The position numbers were made by a program, and so were the translations under genes. The notes under the pieces are model-generated. The model was not told the DNA's origin and did not search any database. It saw only the letters and a list, made by a program, of their open reading frames with translations. Positions 24,757 to 33,367 of a DNA stretch of 64,000 bases are shown piece by piece. Positions within the stretch are counted from its first letter, which is position 1, and every line of letters begins with the position of its first letter. The DNA comes from an uncultured Candidatus Thioglobus sp. (lineage in GTDB: Bacteria > Pseudomonadota > Gammaproteobacteria > PS1 > Pseudothioglobaceae): contig FXLX01000006.1 of the NCBI GenBank assembly GCA_900180385.1, positions 1 to 64,000 of the forward strand. The letters are read 5' to 3'.

Positions 24757-25293
24757 ATGAAAAACGTAACAAAAGTAGTGGTAATCGCTACAGTAATGGT
24801 AGCAGCTTCAGCTTCAGCTTTTTTTGGTGGCAACAATAACGGCTACGGTAACAACAACGGTTGGACTAATGGTAACGGCATGTCAAACTGGGGTCCTTTC
24901 GACGGCGGTTCAAACTTCGGTCCTATGAACGGCGGTTCTAACATGGGTCCATTTACGGGTGGCCAAAATATGGGTCCTTTCAACGGCGGTTCAAATATGG
25001 GTCCATTCAATGGCGCTCAAAACTTCGGCCCATTTGCAAACAACAACAACATGAATAACGACTCTGATTGGGGTTTCCATTACAACAATAAGAACAAGAC
25101 TAGTAACGTTTCTAACGCAACTGCTGATGGCAGATATGCTGGTACTGCAGACGCTAACGCTAAAGGTCAAGCTGATGCATATTCTAAAGGCGCAGCTGAC
25201 GGTTTTGCTAAAGGTCAAGCTGATGCATACGCTAAAGGCTATGCAGATGCTAAGGCTATAGCTGCTGCTGATAGTAGAGATGCTGTAAAATAA
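24757..25293 (+). CDS. secreted Gly/Asn-rich GPF-repeat protein 1 (sulfur-globule-protein-like)
   Basis: Signal peptide ending ASASA; repeats of GGSN(M/F)GPF; conserved NNDSDWGFHYNNKNK; C-terminal AKGQADAY repeats. Confidence 0.6.
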   Translation: MKNVTKVVVIATVMVAASASAFFGGNNNGYGNNNGWTNGNGMSNWGPFDGGSNFGPMNGGSNMGPFTGGQNMGPFNGGSNMGPFNGAQNFGPFANNNNMNNDSDWGFHYNNKNKTSNVSNATADGRYAGTADANAKGQADAYSKGAADGFAKGQADAYAKGYADAKAIAAADSRDAVK

Positions 25294-25320
25294 TAGTTAA
25301 ACCAACTATTTAAGTTAAAA

Positions 25321-25347
25321 AACCAGCCTTCGGGCTGGTTTTTTTAT
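25321..25347 (+). terminator. rho-independent terminator
   Basis: AACCAGCC-TTCG-GGCTGGTT followed by T-run. Confidence 0.88.
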
Positions 25348-25631
25348 GTCTGGCCATAAATGGTTAAAACTTAACAACCTAGCTATATGTAGAGAAATCC
25401 CTTTATTTGGCCATTTCGATTATTTGCTAAATTTTGTTAAATTAACCCAAGTTGTCAGTATTTTCATCAGTTTTTATCTTGATTGTTCTTATATTTGATT
25501 AAAAAACACTATTTTTATCCATAAATTTACAATTTATCGGCTAATATTCGCATCATTTACATTTTTTACCTCTATAAGTACTGTTGTAATAGCATTTTTT
25601 AATATTTATGAAAAAATATATTAGAATATCA

Positions 25632-25659
25632 TTGACTTCTAATATAATTGTTATATAAT
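25632..25659 (+). promoter_or_regulatory. sigma70-like promoter for GPF-repeat gene 2
   Basis: TTGACT -16 nt- TATAAT, about 85 nt upstream of ATG. Confidence 0.45.
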
Positions 25660-25745
25660 ACTCCCCATGCAGAACAACAGTTCAGCACTTTAAAACACCT
25701 CACTAATGAAGGTGTTAGAACAACATAATAATCTAGGAGATTAAC

Positions 25746-26243
25746 ATGAAAAAAATTATCGCAATTACTACATTAGTAGCAGCTACTTCAGCTTCAGCTT
25801 TCTTTGGTAACTCAAACAACAACGGTTTTGGTAACTCAAACGGCATGTCTAACTGGGGTCCTTTTGACGGTGGCTCTAACATGGGTCCTTTTAATGGTGG
25901 CTCAAACTGGGGTCCTTTCAACGGTGGTTCAAACATGGGTCCTTTCAATGGCGCTCAAAACATGGGTCCTTTTGCTAACAGCAACGACATGAACAACGAT
26001 TCTGATTGGGGTTTTCATTACAACAATAAGAATACTACCAAGAACGTATCTAATGCCACTACAGACGGTAAATACGCTGGTGTTGCAACTGCTGACGCTA
26101 AAGGTGTTGCTGATGCATACGCTAAAGGTCAAGCTGACGCTTTTGCTAAGGCTCAAGCTGATGCATATGCTAAAGGTGTTGCAGATGCTACAGCTCAAAT
26201 CGAAGCTGATTCACGCGACACTGTAGTTCCAGCTGCTAAGTAA
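25746..26243 (+). CDS. secreted Gly/Asn-rich GPF-repeat protein 2 (sulfur-globule-protein-like)
   Basis: Signal peptide, GGSNMGPFNGGSNWGPF repeats, MNNDSDWGFHYNNKN, KGxADAYAKG repeats. Confidence 0.6.
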   Translation: MKKIIAITTLVAATSASAFFGNSNNNGFGNSNGMSNWGPFDGGSNMGPFNGGSNWGPFNGGSNMGPFNGAQNMGPFANSNDMNNDSDWGFHYNNKNTTKNVSNATTDGKYAGVATADAKGVADAYAKGQADAFAKAQADAYAKGVADATAQIEADSRDTVVPAAK

Positions 26244-26293
26244 TTAGTACTTGAAACTCTGATCATCGATCTGATCGATGATTGATCTAAAAA

Positions 26294-26317
26294 GCCACCT
26301 TTCGAGGTGGTTTTTTT
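26294..26317 (+). terminator. rho-independent terminator
   Basis: CCACCT-TTCG-AGGTGG followed by T-run. Confidence 0.85.
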
Positions 26318-26419
26318 CGTCCATAAAAAAACTGCCTAAAGTTAATTTTGGTTTGATATAATTAAGTAATTATTAATGCTTTTTTACGGTTAATATTTAA
26401 CTTTTTTGTTCTTAATAAA

Positions 26420-26968
26420 ATGGAGATTTGTATGAAAACATTAGTAAAAACAGTTGCATTAGCAACATTAGTAGCAGCTACTTCAGCTTCAGCTTTCTTT
26501 GGTAACAATAACGGCAATAATGGCTGGGGTAACTCAAACGGTATGTCAAACTGGGGTCCTTTTGATGGCGGCTCTAATATGGGTCCTTTTGATGGCGGCT
26601 CAAACTGGGGTCCTTTCTCAGGTGGCAACAATATGGGTCCTTTTAATGGCGGCTCAAACTGGGGTCCTTTCAACGGCGCTCAAAACATGGGTCCTTTTGC
26701 TAACAGCAACGACATGAACAACGATTCTGATTGGGGTTTTCATTACAACAATAAGAATACTACCAAGAACGTATCTAATGCCACTACAGACGGTAAATAC
26801 GCTGGTGTTGCTTCTGCAACTGCCAAAGGCGTAGCCGATGCATACGCTAAAGGTGCAGCTGACGGTTTTGCTAATGGTATTGCTGATGCATATGCTAAAG
26901 GTTATGCTGATGCAAAAACAAATGCTGCTGTAGATTCACGTGATCAATACGTACCAGCTGCAAAATAA
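26420..26968 (+). CDS. secreted Gly/Asn-rich GPF-repeat protein 3 (sulfur-globule-protein-like)
   Basis: Same architecture as 2; shares a 137-bp identical block with it. Confidence 0.6.
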   Translation: MEICMKTLVKTVALATLVAATSASAFFGNNNGNNGWGNSNGMSNWGPFDGGSNMGPFDGGSNWGPFSGGNNMGPFNGGSNWGPFNGAQNMGPFANSNDMNNDSDWGFHYNNKNTTKNVSNATTDGKYAGVASATAKGVADAYAKGAADGFANGIADAYAKGYADAKTNAAVDSRDQYVPAAK

Positions 26969-26989
26969 TTAATTTAATTAGTTATTAAA

Positions 26990-27014
26990 AGGGTGTCTTA
27001 GCACCCTTTTTTTT
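26990..27014 (+). terminator. rho-independent terminator
   Basis: GGGTG-TCTTAG-CACCC followed by T8. Confidence 0.82.
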
Positions 27015-27106
27015 CGTCCATTAAAAATATATTATAAAACCATAATATAAATAGTGTATAATATATGAATTCCATTCAAAATTTATAAAGATAAAGGGGT
27101 ATCAAT

Positions 27107-27652
27107 ATGAACATGGTAAAAAAAACACTATTAAGCTCAATTTTATTAGCATCTTCAGCTGTAAGTGCCTCTCCATGGATGCCATGGGAAAACAATAATA
27201 ACTCAAATAACAGCGGCATAATGGATGTTTGGAATCCGTTTGGCAATGGTAGTACAAATTGGAATCCAATGGACACAAGATCAAATTTCGGCCCTTTTGA
27301 TTCTAGCTCTAAATTTAATCCTTTTGACGGTGGTTCAAATTTTGGCCCATTCAATGTTGATCAAAACTGGGGTCCGATGAACCATATCAATGACATGGTT
27401 AATGATTCTGACTGGGGTTTTTATTACAACAACAAGAATTCAACGACAAATAAAGGTTACGCACGTGCAGATAGCAAGTACGCTACTAAGTTAGAGACTC
27501 GTGGTGTTGGTTATACTGATTCATATTATCAAGGTCAATTAGATGGTTACGGAAAGGCTCGTGGTAATGGTCGTTTTGAAGGCTATGGTCAAAAAGGCTT
27601 TTTAGGTTTTACACCTACTAATAGCAATAGTTTTCCAGCGCCAGGTTACTAA
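27107..27652 (+). CDS. divergent secreted GPF-repeat protein 4
   Basis: Signal peptide ending AVSA; SNFGPFDSSSKFNPFDGGSNFGPF, NDSDWGFYYNNKN. Confidence 0.55.
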   Translation: MNMVKKTLLSSILLASSAVSASPWMPWENNNNSNNSGIMDVWNPFGNGSTNWNPMDTRSNFGPFDSSSKFNPFDGGSNFGPFNVDQNWGPMNHINDMVNDSDWGFYYNNKNSTTNKGYARADSKYATKLETRGVGYTDSYYQGQLDGYGKARGNGRFEGYGQKGFLGFTPTNSNSFPAPGY

Positions 27653-27720
27653 ATTAATTACCAAAATAACTATTTTTTAGATTGACTCAATGCTAAAAGC
27701 CGTTATAATTTACGTTTTAT

Positions 27721-27796
27721 TCCTCGATAGCTCAGTTGGTAGAGCAATGGACTGTTAATCCATTTGTCGCTGGTTCGAGCCCAGCTCGAGGAGCCA
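27721..27796 (+). tRNA. tRNA-Asn (anticodon GTT)
   Basis: Acceptor TCCTCGA/TCGAGGA pairing, CTGTTAA anticodon loop, GGTTCGAGCC T-arm, encoded CCA. Confidence 0.95.
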
Positions 27797-28033
27797 TATT
27801 TATTAAGCTATAGTTAAAAAAGTAAATTTAATTATAGTTTGATATCTAACTTTATTTATATAAATTTTTATTAATTTAAGGATTTTATGAATAAAGTTAT
27901 TCAAATATTTAAATCAAAAGACACCCAAAGCAATAGTTTTGAGTGTCTTTTTTCGTTTGAAAAACTTTTTCATACACCCCTAAAAAATCTTAAAATCTCT
28001 TTGATAGCTAGTATTTCAGGCGTTCCGTACAAC

Positions 28034-28063
28034 TTGCACAGCTTCCGCACAGAATGCACACCT
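28034..28063 (+). repeat. iteron copy TTGCACAGCTTCCGCACAGAATGCACACCT
   Basis: 30-bp unit repeated at 28336-28365, with partial copies at 28128-28236 and an inverted copy at 29458-29487. Confidence 0.75.
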
Positions 28064-28127
28064 AGAGATAAAAGCACAAAATTAAAACCCTTATACAGAA
28101 AGGAAAAATTCTCATTATTTAGATTGT

Positions 28128-28236
28128 TTGCACAGCTTCCGCACAACTTGCATACCTTCCGCACAGAATGCACACCTTTCCGCACAGGATGCACAAAACC
28201 CCGCACAGAATGCACAAAACCTCCGCACAGAATGCA
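28128..28236 (+). repeat. cluster of partial iterons (CCGCACAGAATGCACA-type)
   Basis: Successive TTCCGCACAGAATGCACA / TTCCGCACAGGATGCACA / CCCGCACAGAATGCACA / TCCGCACAGAATGCAT units. Confidence 0.75.
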
Positions 28237-28335
28237 TTTTGGTCCTGTCTTTTGGTATTAAAAAACTTAAAAAATACAATGAATAAAACGTCTATAAGTA
28301 TTACCACTAAAGCATATTTATCAAGTTTCTATTGC

Positions 28336-28365
28336 TTGCACAGCTTCCGCACAGAATGCACACCT
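28336..28365 (+). repeat. iteron copy just upstream of rep
   Basis: TTGCACAGCTTCCGCACAGAATGCACACCT, identical to 28034-28063. Confidence 0.75.
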
Positions 28366-28417
28366 TATAACTATAACAATAGAAGCAATTTATATACAAT
28401 GTTTGGAGGTCTTAAAA

Positions 28418-29455
28418 ATGGCTGAACAATTAGAACTGGGTTTAATTTTAGAAAGTAAACAAATAAACAAATATTTTGTAAGCTCTGCAATTGCAGAAGC
28501 AAAATGTCATTTTAAAAATTTAAACACAAGAAGGTTTTGGCAATTTGCGTTAGAAAAAATTAGATCTTCTAAAAAAATGACAGCAACTCAAAACTTCTAT
28601 GTCAAAGACAAAGATTTCCTTAATAATCATCCAATGATTAAATCGCATAAAAAAGGTGCCAATGAAGTCATGCAAGAAATTGTTGATGATATTTTTAACA
28701 ATAATTTTTACAATGCTTTTCAAGCGCACAAGCCTTTTGACAATACAAGAATAGCAATTGTTTCGGTTATTCGCAGACAAGATAAACTTGGTCAAACCTC
28801 TATTCGACTTAATCAAGATTTTATCAATTTTGTAAATACAAAGTTAAATAGATTTGGAGATCCTTTGTACGTTCCAATTGAAAAAATACCATTATTAAAA
28901 TGCAAAACAAATGAAATTTATGATTTGTTTATGCTACTAAAAAAATGGGAAAGAGCCTTTCCAAAAAAACAAAAAGATTGGGCGCCTGAAGAAAGATACG
29001 GCATTTTAGAGGTTCTTACCGAAACAATTAGAAACCATCTGCACATGCCTGATGAGAAGCTACAAACTAGCACCGCACTAACCAGAAATCTAAAAAGCAA
29101 AGTCAAGCAAATTAATGAATATGGTGATATTCAGGTCACTATTGAAGCTGTCAAAATTAACAATAAAACAGTAGGGTATCACTTTGAAATAACACCAGTT
29201 AAGGCAGTTAAGGCAGTTAAGGCAGTTAAGGCAGATGGCTTTCAATTGCCAAACGGTATTATTGTTGAAATGATGATTCATAAAATCACAGGCAAGGCGG
29301 CTTCAAATATTCTTCGACAATACAGCGAAGATGAAGTTAGAAAAGCGTTAAGCGCATTAAAACAAACGAACGCAAAAAAGATTGAATCAAGCAAATTTAC
29401 CTATCTACAAGGGATTTTACTTAAACAAACAGGCAAAAAATATGTGCACAAATAA
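28418..29455 (+). CDS. putative plasmid replication initiator (Rep)
   Basis: Flanked by iterons; two-domain Rep-like sequence (LLKCKTNEIYDLFMLLKKWE..., IRNHLHMPDEK); GGAGGT RBS before ATG 28418. Confidence 0.6.
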   Translation: MAEQLELGLILESKQINKYFVSSAIAEAKCHFKNLNTRRFWQFALEKIRSSKKMTATQNFYVKDKDFLNNHPMIKSHKKGANEVMQEIVDDIFNNNFYNAFQAHKPFDNTRIAIVSVIRRQDKLGQTSIRLNQDFINFVNTKLNRFGDPLYVPIEKIPLLKCKTNEIYDLFMLLKKWERAFPKKQKDWAPEERYGILEVLTETIRNHLHMPDEKLQTSTALTRNLKSKVKQINEYGDIQVTIEAVKINNKTVGYHFEITPVKAVKAVKAVKADGFQLPNGIIVEMMIHKITGKAASNILRQYSEDEVRKALSALKQTNAKKIESSKFTYLQGILLKQTGKKYVHK

Positions 29456-29457
29456 CA

Positions 29458-29487
29458 AGGTGTGCATTCTGTGCCGAAGCTGTGCAG
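29458..29487 (-). repeat. inverted iteron copy immediately after rep
   Basis: Reverse complement CTGCACAGCTTCGGCACAGAATGCACACCT, near-identical to upstream iterons. Confidence 0.7.
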
Positions 29488-29500
29488 GTAAAAAATAATT

Positions 29501-29842
29501 ATGGAGCTCATAATCTTAATCATTGGAATCTTAGCTTTTCAAAATATGAATTTTGATACAGATTTATTCGTGAAATTAAAAGATACTGATGTTGAGTCTT
29601 CAAAGGCTGACATGCAAATACAAAATGCTAACAACTATGAACATTCAAAAAATCAACAATCTCAAGAATCAGAATTTGAAATCATTAACAAAAACGGTAT
29701 TTGGGTCTTTGCTATGAAAAATCAAAATCAAAATCAAAACAATATGCAATTAAACAAACAAACTGATGTCATGAATAACGCAAGGCCAACTACTGAATTT
29801 ATCACTTTGCCAGATGGGTCAAAAATTGAGAGAGGGTTTTAA
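29501..29842 (+). CDS. hypothetical protein with N-terminal hydrophobic segment
   Basis: 113 aa ORF in colinear cluster. Confidence 0.5.
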   Translation: MELIILIIGILAFQNMNFDTDLFVKLKDTDVESSKADMQIQNANNYEHSKNQQSQESEFEIINKNGIWVFAMKNQNQNQNNMQLNKQTDVMNNARPTTEFITLPDGSKIERGF

Positions 29843-29844
29843 TT

Positions 29845-30063
29845 ATGAATGAACTTCTTGCGTTTGTTATAGCTGCACTGATAATTGGTTTAGGTGGCTT
29901 TATGCTTGGTACAGAAATAGCCACTAACAATTTTCAAAAACAAGCTACAACCACTGCTTGTGCACAGTACAGCACCGATACTGGTAAGTTTGAATGGATT
30001 AATGATAATGTTAAATTGAATATGAGTGTACTAGACGAAAGTATAGAAGAGAAAGAGAAATAA
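29845..30063 (+). CDS. hypothetical small membrane protein
   Basis: 72 aa, N-terminal TM. Confidence 0.5.
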   Translation: MNELLAFVIAALIIGLGGFMLGTEIATNNFQKQATTTACAQYSTDTGKFEWINDNVKLNMSVLDESIEEKEK

Positions 30064-30094
30064 AAATGACAAACAAAACAAAGGAAAACAACCA

Positions 30095-30976
30095 ATGAAA
30101 CAACTTAAAAACACATTAATTTCAAGCATGATTGTACTGGCAACAGCGGGTGCGTATTCGACCGCCAATGCAAAGCAGCTAATAACCAATGCAGACGTAA
30201 TTGAACAGATGAACCAAACCAAGCAACAAGCACAACAAGATCTGATTGCAGAAAAACTAAAAGCTACTTTTGCTAAAACAACATTTACCAATCTTGAGCC
30301 GTCAATCATGGACGGGCTATGGCAAGCTGAAATTAGCAACCAAGTAGTTTATTTTAATCCTGATCAGGAGTTAATATTCTTTGGCGAAATCTATGACAAA
30401 AACGGACTATCACTGTCTGAACAAACTCGCCTTAAGTGGCAAGCCAAACGAACAGCCAAGTTAGATGTATCAAGTGCACTAGTCATTGGCAACGGTCCAA
30501 TTGAAATCATTGAATTTACCGATCCTGATTGTCCGTTTTGTCAACGATTTAGTGAGTGGGCTGATACCAAGAATGCGCAGTATCAACAAGCTAATAACGG
30601 CAAAGACTTATTCACTCGTAAAGTAGTGATGACACCGATTACTTCACTTCATCCAAATGCACATAAAGAGGCGGTACACGTACTTTGTGTAGCTAAAGAT
30701 AATCAAACCAATGTAGATACTCATGAAGCTCTATCGCAGGTTCTTAAAGGCACGATTAGCTATGCAGACATGCTAGATTGCGATGAAGGTAAGGATCGTT
30801 TAAAACAGCACGAATCAATCTCGGAGTCATTTGGTATATCAGCAACACCAACCTTGGTGATTGATGGGCAAGTGATCCAAGGATTTAACCAGGCCAAGCT
30901 TGATCAGATTATTAGAACCAAGCTTAACGCCTCTCAAGAGAGCGCTAAACAGAATCAAATAACAGGAGATAAATAA
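30095..30976 (+). CDS. DsbC-family thiol:disulfide interchange protein
   Basis: Signal peptide; EFTDPDCPFCQRFS active site; SATPTLVIDG cis-Pro loop. Confidence 0.85.
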   Translation: MKQLKNTLISSMIVLATAGAYSTANAKQLITNADVIEQMNQTKQQAQQDLIAEKLKATFAKTTFTNLEPSIMDGLWQAEISNQVVYFNPDQELIFFGEIYDKNGLSLSEQTRLKWQAKRTAKLDVSSALVIGNGPIEIIEFTDPDCPFCQRFSEWADTKNAQYQQANNGKDLFTRKVVMTPITSLHPNAHKEAVHVLCVAKDNQTNVDTHEALSQVLKGTISYADMLDCDEGKDRLKQHESISESFGISATPTLVIDGQVIQGFNQAKLDQIIRTKLNASQESAKQNQITGDK

Positions 30977-30977
30977 T

Positions 30978-31259
30978 ATGGGTGACTACAGCATAGATGA
31001 ATATCATCAAGACAATTTAGATTACATTCTAGACCAGTTAAAGGATAAGCCAAATACAACAATTTTTATTAAGCAAATTTTAGAAGTAAGCAACTCTACT
31101 ATGCGAGATATCACAATTGATTCATTAGGGTCTTCTACAAACTCTCATGAGTTCTTTGAGTCTTGGTTGGAACAAAACTCAGAGGCAGTCGAAAACAATA
31201 TGCCTGAAGATGTTAAAGATAATATTTTAACTATTAGAAGGAAGTTTTTTGGATTTTAA
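30978..31259 (+). CDS. hypothetical protein
   Basis: 93 aa ORF. Confidence 0.45.
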   Translation: MGDYSIDEYHQDNLDYILDQLKDKPNTTIFIKQILEVSNSTMRDITIDSLGSSTNSHEFFESWLEQNSEAVENNMPEDVKDNILTIRRKFFGF

Positions 31260-31485
31260 AAAAGACTGTCTTTTTCAATTTTTTCTTTAGCTTTTTTTAT
31301 TAGATTATGAGTATCAATAATAGCAGCAGAAAGCCATTCGTCAGTCGGCCTTCCTTCTTTAATAATTCTTGCTAACAAGTTTGATTGCAAGATCGAAAGA
31401 ATTTTGATCAAAGTTTGATTTAGGCATAAGTAATATTTTTAAATAGATACAGATAGATATTTTAACAACAAAAAGAGTAACAAAA

Positions 31486-31788
31486 ATGAATAGAAAAAAC
31501 ATTAAAAAAACGCTAGCAACAGGGGTGGTTTTACTAACACTTGGTATGACTAGCACATCTGCTAACGCATTGCAAAAATATGAATATATTGTCATTAAGA
31601 TATTTGAAAAATATGAAAAAGAAGATGTGGACAGACGTCAGAGCTTTGGAGACATCAAGATTTGGGTGAATAAAACCAAAACCAAGCGACTAAATGAGAT
31701 GGGCAAGCTTGGATGGGAGTACATACACGATGAGCCTACTGGGCAAGATGGTTTAAAGAGCTTATGGTTTAAACGACCAATTAACTAG
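31486..31788 (+). CDS. secreted protein, DUF4177-like
   Basis: Signal peptide; YEYIVIKIFEK...LNEMGKLGWEYIHDEP...LWFKRP. Confidence 0.55.
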   Translation: MNRKNIKKTLATGVVLLTLGMTSTSANALQKYEYIVIKIFEKYEKEDVDRRQSFGDIKIWVNKTKTKRLNEMGKLGWEYIHDEPTGQDGLKSLWFKRPIN

Positions 31789-31821
31789 AACACAATCAGT
31801 AACAATAACAAGGAAAACAAA

Positions 31822-32097
31822 ATGAACAAATCAGATTTAATAGAAGCAATCGCAACGCAAACAGGCTTAACCAAGGCAGATGCAGGCAAGGCGCTTAATG
31901 CAACAACCAGTACTATTACAAGTGCAATGTCTAAAGGTGAAAGTGTGCAGCTTATCGGCTTTGGCACGTTTTTAGTCAGAGATCGAGCAGCTCGTACAGG
32001 GCGTAATCCACAAACAGGTGTAGAGATTCAAATCAAAGCCTCTAAGGTTGCTGCTTTTAAAGCGGGCAAACAACTTAAAGAAACTGTTAACAAATAA
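31822..32097 (+). CDS. HU-family DNA-binding protein
   Basis: [25 protein letters not shown]...[21 protein letters not shown]. Confidence 0.95.
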   Translation: MNKSDLIEAIATQTGLTKADAGKALNATTSTITSAMSKGESVQLIGFGTFLVRDRAARTGRNPQTGVEIQIKASKVAAFKAGKQLKETVNK

Positions 32098-32195
32098 ACA
32101 ACAACGAGTTTGGATTTTATCAAGAATGATTAAAGATAGTCTTTTTTGATGAGGCCAGATAACCAAAAAAAATAAACCTTATAGGAAACAATAAA

Positions 32196-32534
32196 ATGAA
32201 AAAACAACTACAAAAAACAAACCAATTTTTAAACAATAATAAAGGTTACATTGCTTTAGGTGCTACCTTAATGTTGGCCAGTGTTGATGCGAGTGCATTT
32301 ACTGCGCCAACAGCCACAACTGATTTTTTATACGACGCTTATGATGTTGTGATTAATAAACTCTCAAAAGGCGGCGTAGGATTCGCTGTCGGTGCTGCTA
32401 TGACACTTGGTGCCGCTGTTGCTGCTATGAAAGGTAGTTATGTTATTGCTGGAACAACATTAGTTGCTGCGTTTATCGGTGCAAAACTAGACACTGTAAC
32501 AACCTCTCTTGGCATGGTTACTTCGTTTTTATAA
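32196..32534 (+). CDS. traA: F-type pilin TraA-like
   Basis: Small protein with leader, two hydrophobic segments, directly before traL. Confidence 0.65.
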   Translation: MKKQLQKTNQFLNNNKGYIALGATLMLASVDASAFTAPTATTDFLYDAYDVVINKLSKGGVGFAVGAAMTLGAAVAAMKGSYVIAGTTLVAAFIGAKLDTVTTSLGMVTSFL

Positions 32535-32536
32535 GA

Positions 32537-32800
32537 ATGTATTATTTTTCAAACGAGCTACACTCAAAACATCGAGTGCTGGGACTTGATGCAGACGATA
32601 TACCGATGTTGATGATTGTTTATTCCTTGGCGCTTTACGTTTCTTTTTCAACGCTATGGATTACAGTGCCTTTATTCATTGTCTATTACAAAACCAAGCA
32701 ACAAAGATCTAGAGGATTTTTAAGGCATTTGCTTTATTCGGTTCAAATGGACAATGTAAGCATGTACCCAAGCGCCAAAACACTTTACTTTAAACAATAA
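32537..32800 (+). CDS. traL: F-type T4SS protein TraL
   Basis: 87 aa, two TM, position traA-traL-traE. Confidence 0.75.
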   Translation: MYYFSNELHSKHRVLGLDADDIPMLMIVYSLALYVSFSTLWITVPLFIVYYKTKQQRSRGFLRHLLYSVQMDNVSMYPSAKTLYFKQ

Positions 32801-32803
32801 AAT

Positions 32804-33367
32804 ATGAATTTAAATTTATTACAAACGACTAACACACTAAAGAAGCAAGAAGTCAATCTACTGCGCGGAAGTTTCGTGGTGTTTTTACTGATTAGTATTT
32901 TTAATTACAGCTCTATTGAATCGATTAAAAGTAATGAAAAAATTATCGTCAAAACCCTAAATCAATCCAGTCAGTTTTGGGTCTCAAGTGTGGATGCTAG
33001 TGATGAGTATTTGGTTGATTTTGCTGTGTACGCTGCGCAACTTAAAAATAATGTCACACCATCGAACGTTAAATTAAATTTTTCTAAATTACTAGAACTG
33101 GTACACCCGTCAAACCATGAGTCAATCAAACAACAACTAAAAGATGAGGCTACGCAAATACAACGTTACAGTCGCAACGCTTATACATTTAACGTCACTA
33201 AAACAGATATTAATCGTAAAACGCAGCAAATCTTTATTAAAGGTGGTGCAACCAGATGGACAAACTCAGGCAAAAAACAACCACAACGAAAAACACTAAC
33301 CATTGGTTATCGTATTGACAATGCGCTGTTTACTATTACTTCAATTAAGGAAGAAAACTATGAATAA
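32804..33367 (+). CDS. traE: F-type T4SS protein TraE
   Basis: 187 aa, N-terminal TM, TraE/VirB8-like spacing and synteny. Confidence 0.8.
   Translation: MNLNLLQTTNTLKKQEVNLLRGSFVVFLLISIFNYSSIESIKSNEKIIVKTLNQSSQFWVSSVDASDEYLVDFAVYAAQLKNNVTPSNVKLNFSKLLELVHPSNHESIKQQLKDEATQIQRYSRNAYTFNVTKTDINRKTQQIFIKGGATRWTNSGKKQPQRKTLTIGYRIDNALFTITSIKEENYE

Noticed and set aside
25733-26673. Minus-strand Pro-rich ORFs (MKGPMFEPPLKGP...)
   Set aside because: Antisense shadows of the GPF repeats with no independent support.
24757-27652. Tandem DNA repeats read as noncoding satellite
   Set aside because: Repeats maintain frame, with signal peptides, RBS and terminators; they are protein-coding repeats.
28034-28236. 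Possible CRISPR array
   Set aside because: Repeat units are unevenly spaced and partly contiguous with no unique spacers of constant length; fits iterons instead.
27887-28261. 124-aa plus-strand ORF after tRNA-Asn
   Set aside because: Its second half is a translation of the iteron repeats (FRTECTP...), so it is most likely noncoding origin DNA.
27970-28307. Minus-strand Cys/His-rich ORFs (HSVRKVCKLCG, CILCG repeats)
   Set aside because: Antisense translation of the same iterons; the apparent zinc-finger pattern is a repeat artefact.
27797-28400. Second att site or integrase next to tRNA-Asn
   Set aside because: No recombinase ORF and no repeat of the tRNA 3' end spotted in the window, so no att feature is called.
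31260-31485. Candidate oriT in the intergenic gap
   Set aside because: No recognisable nic-site consensus or strong inverted-repeat array could be supported by eye.
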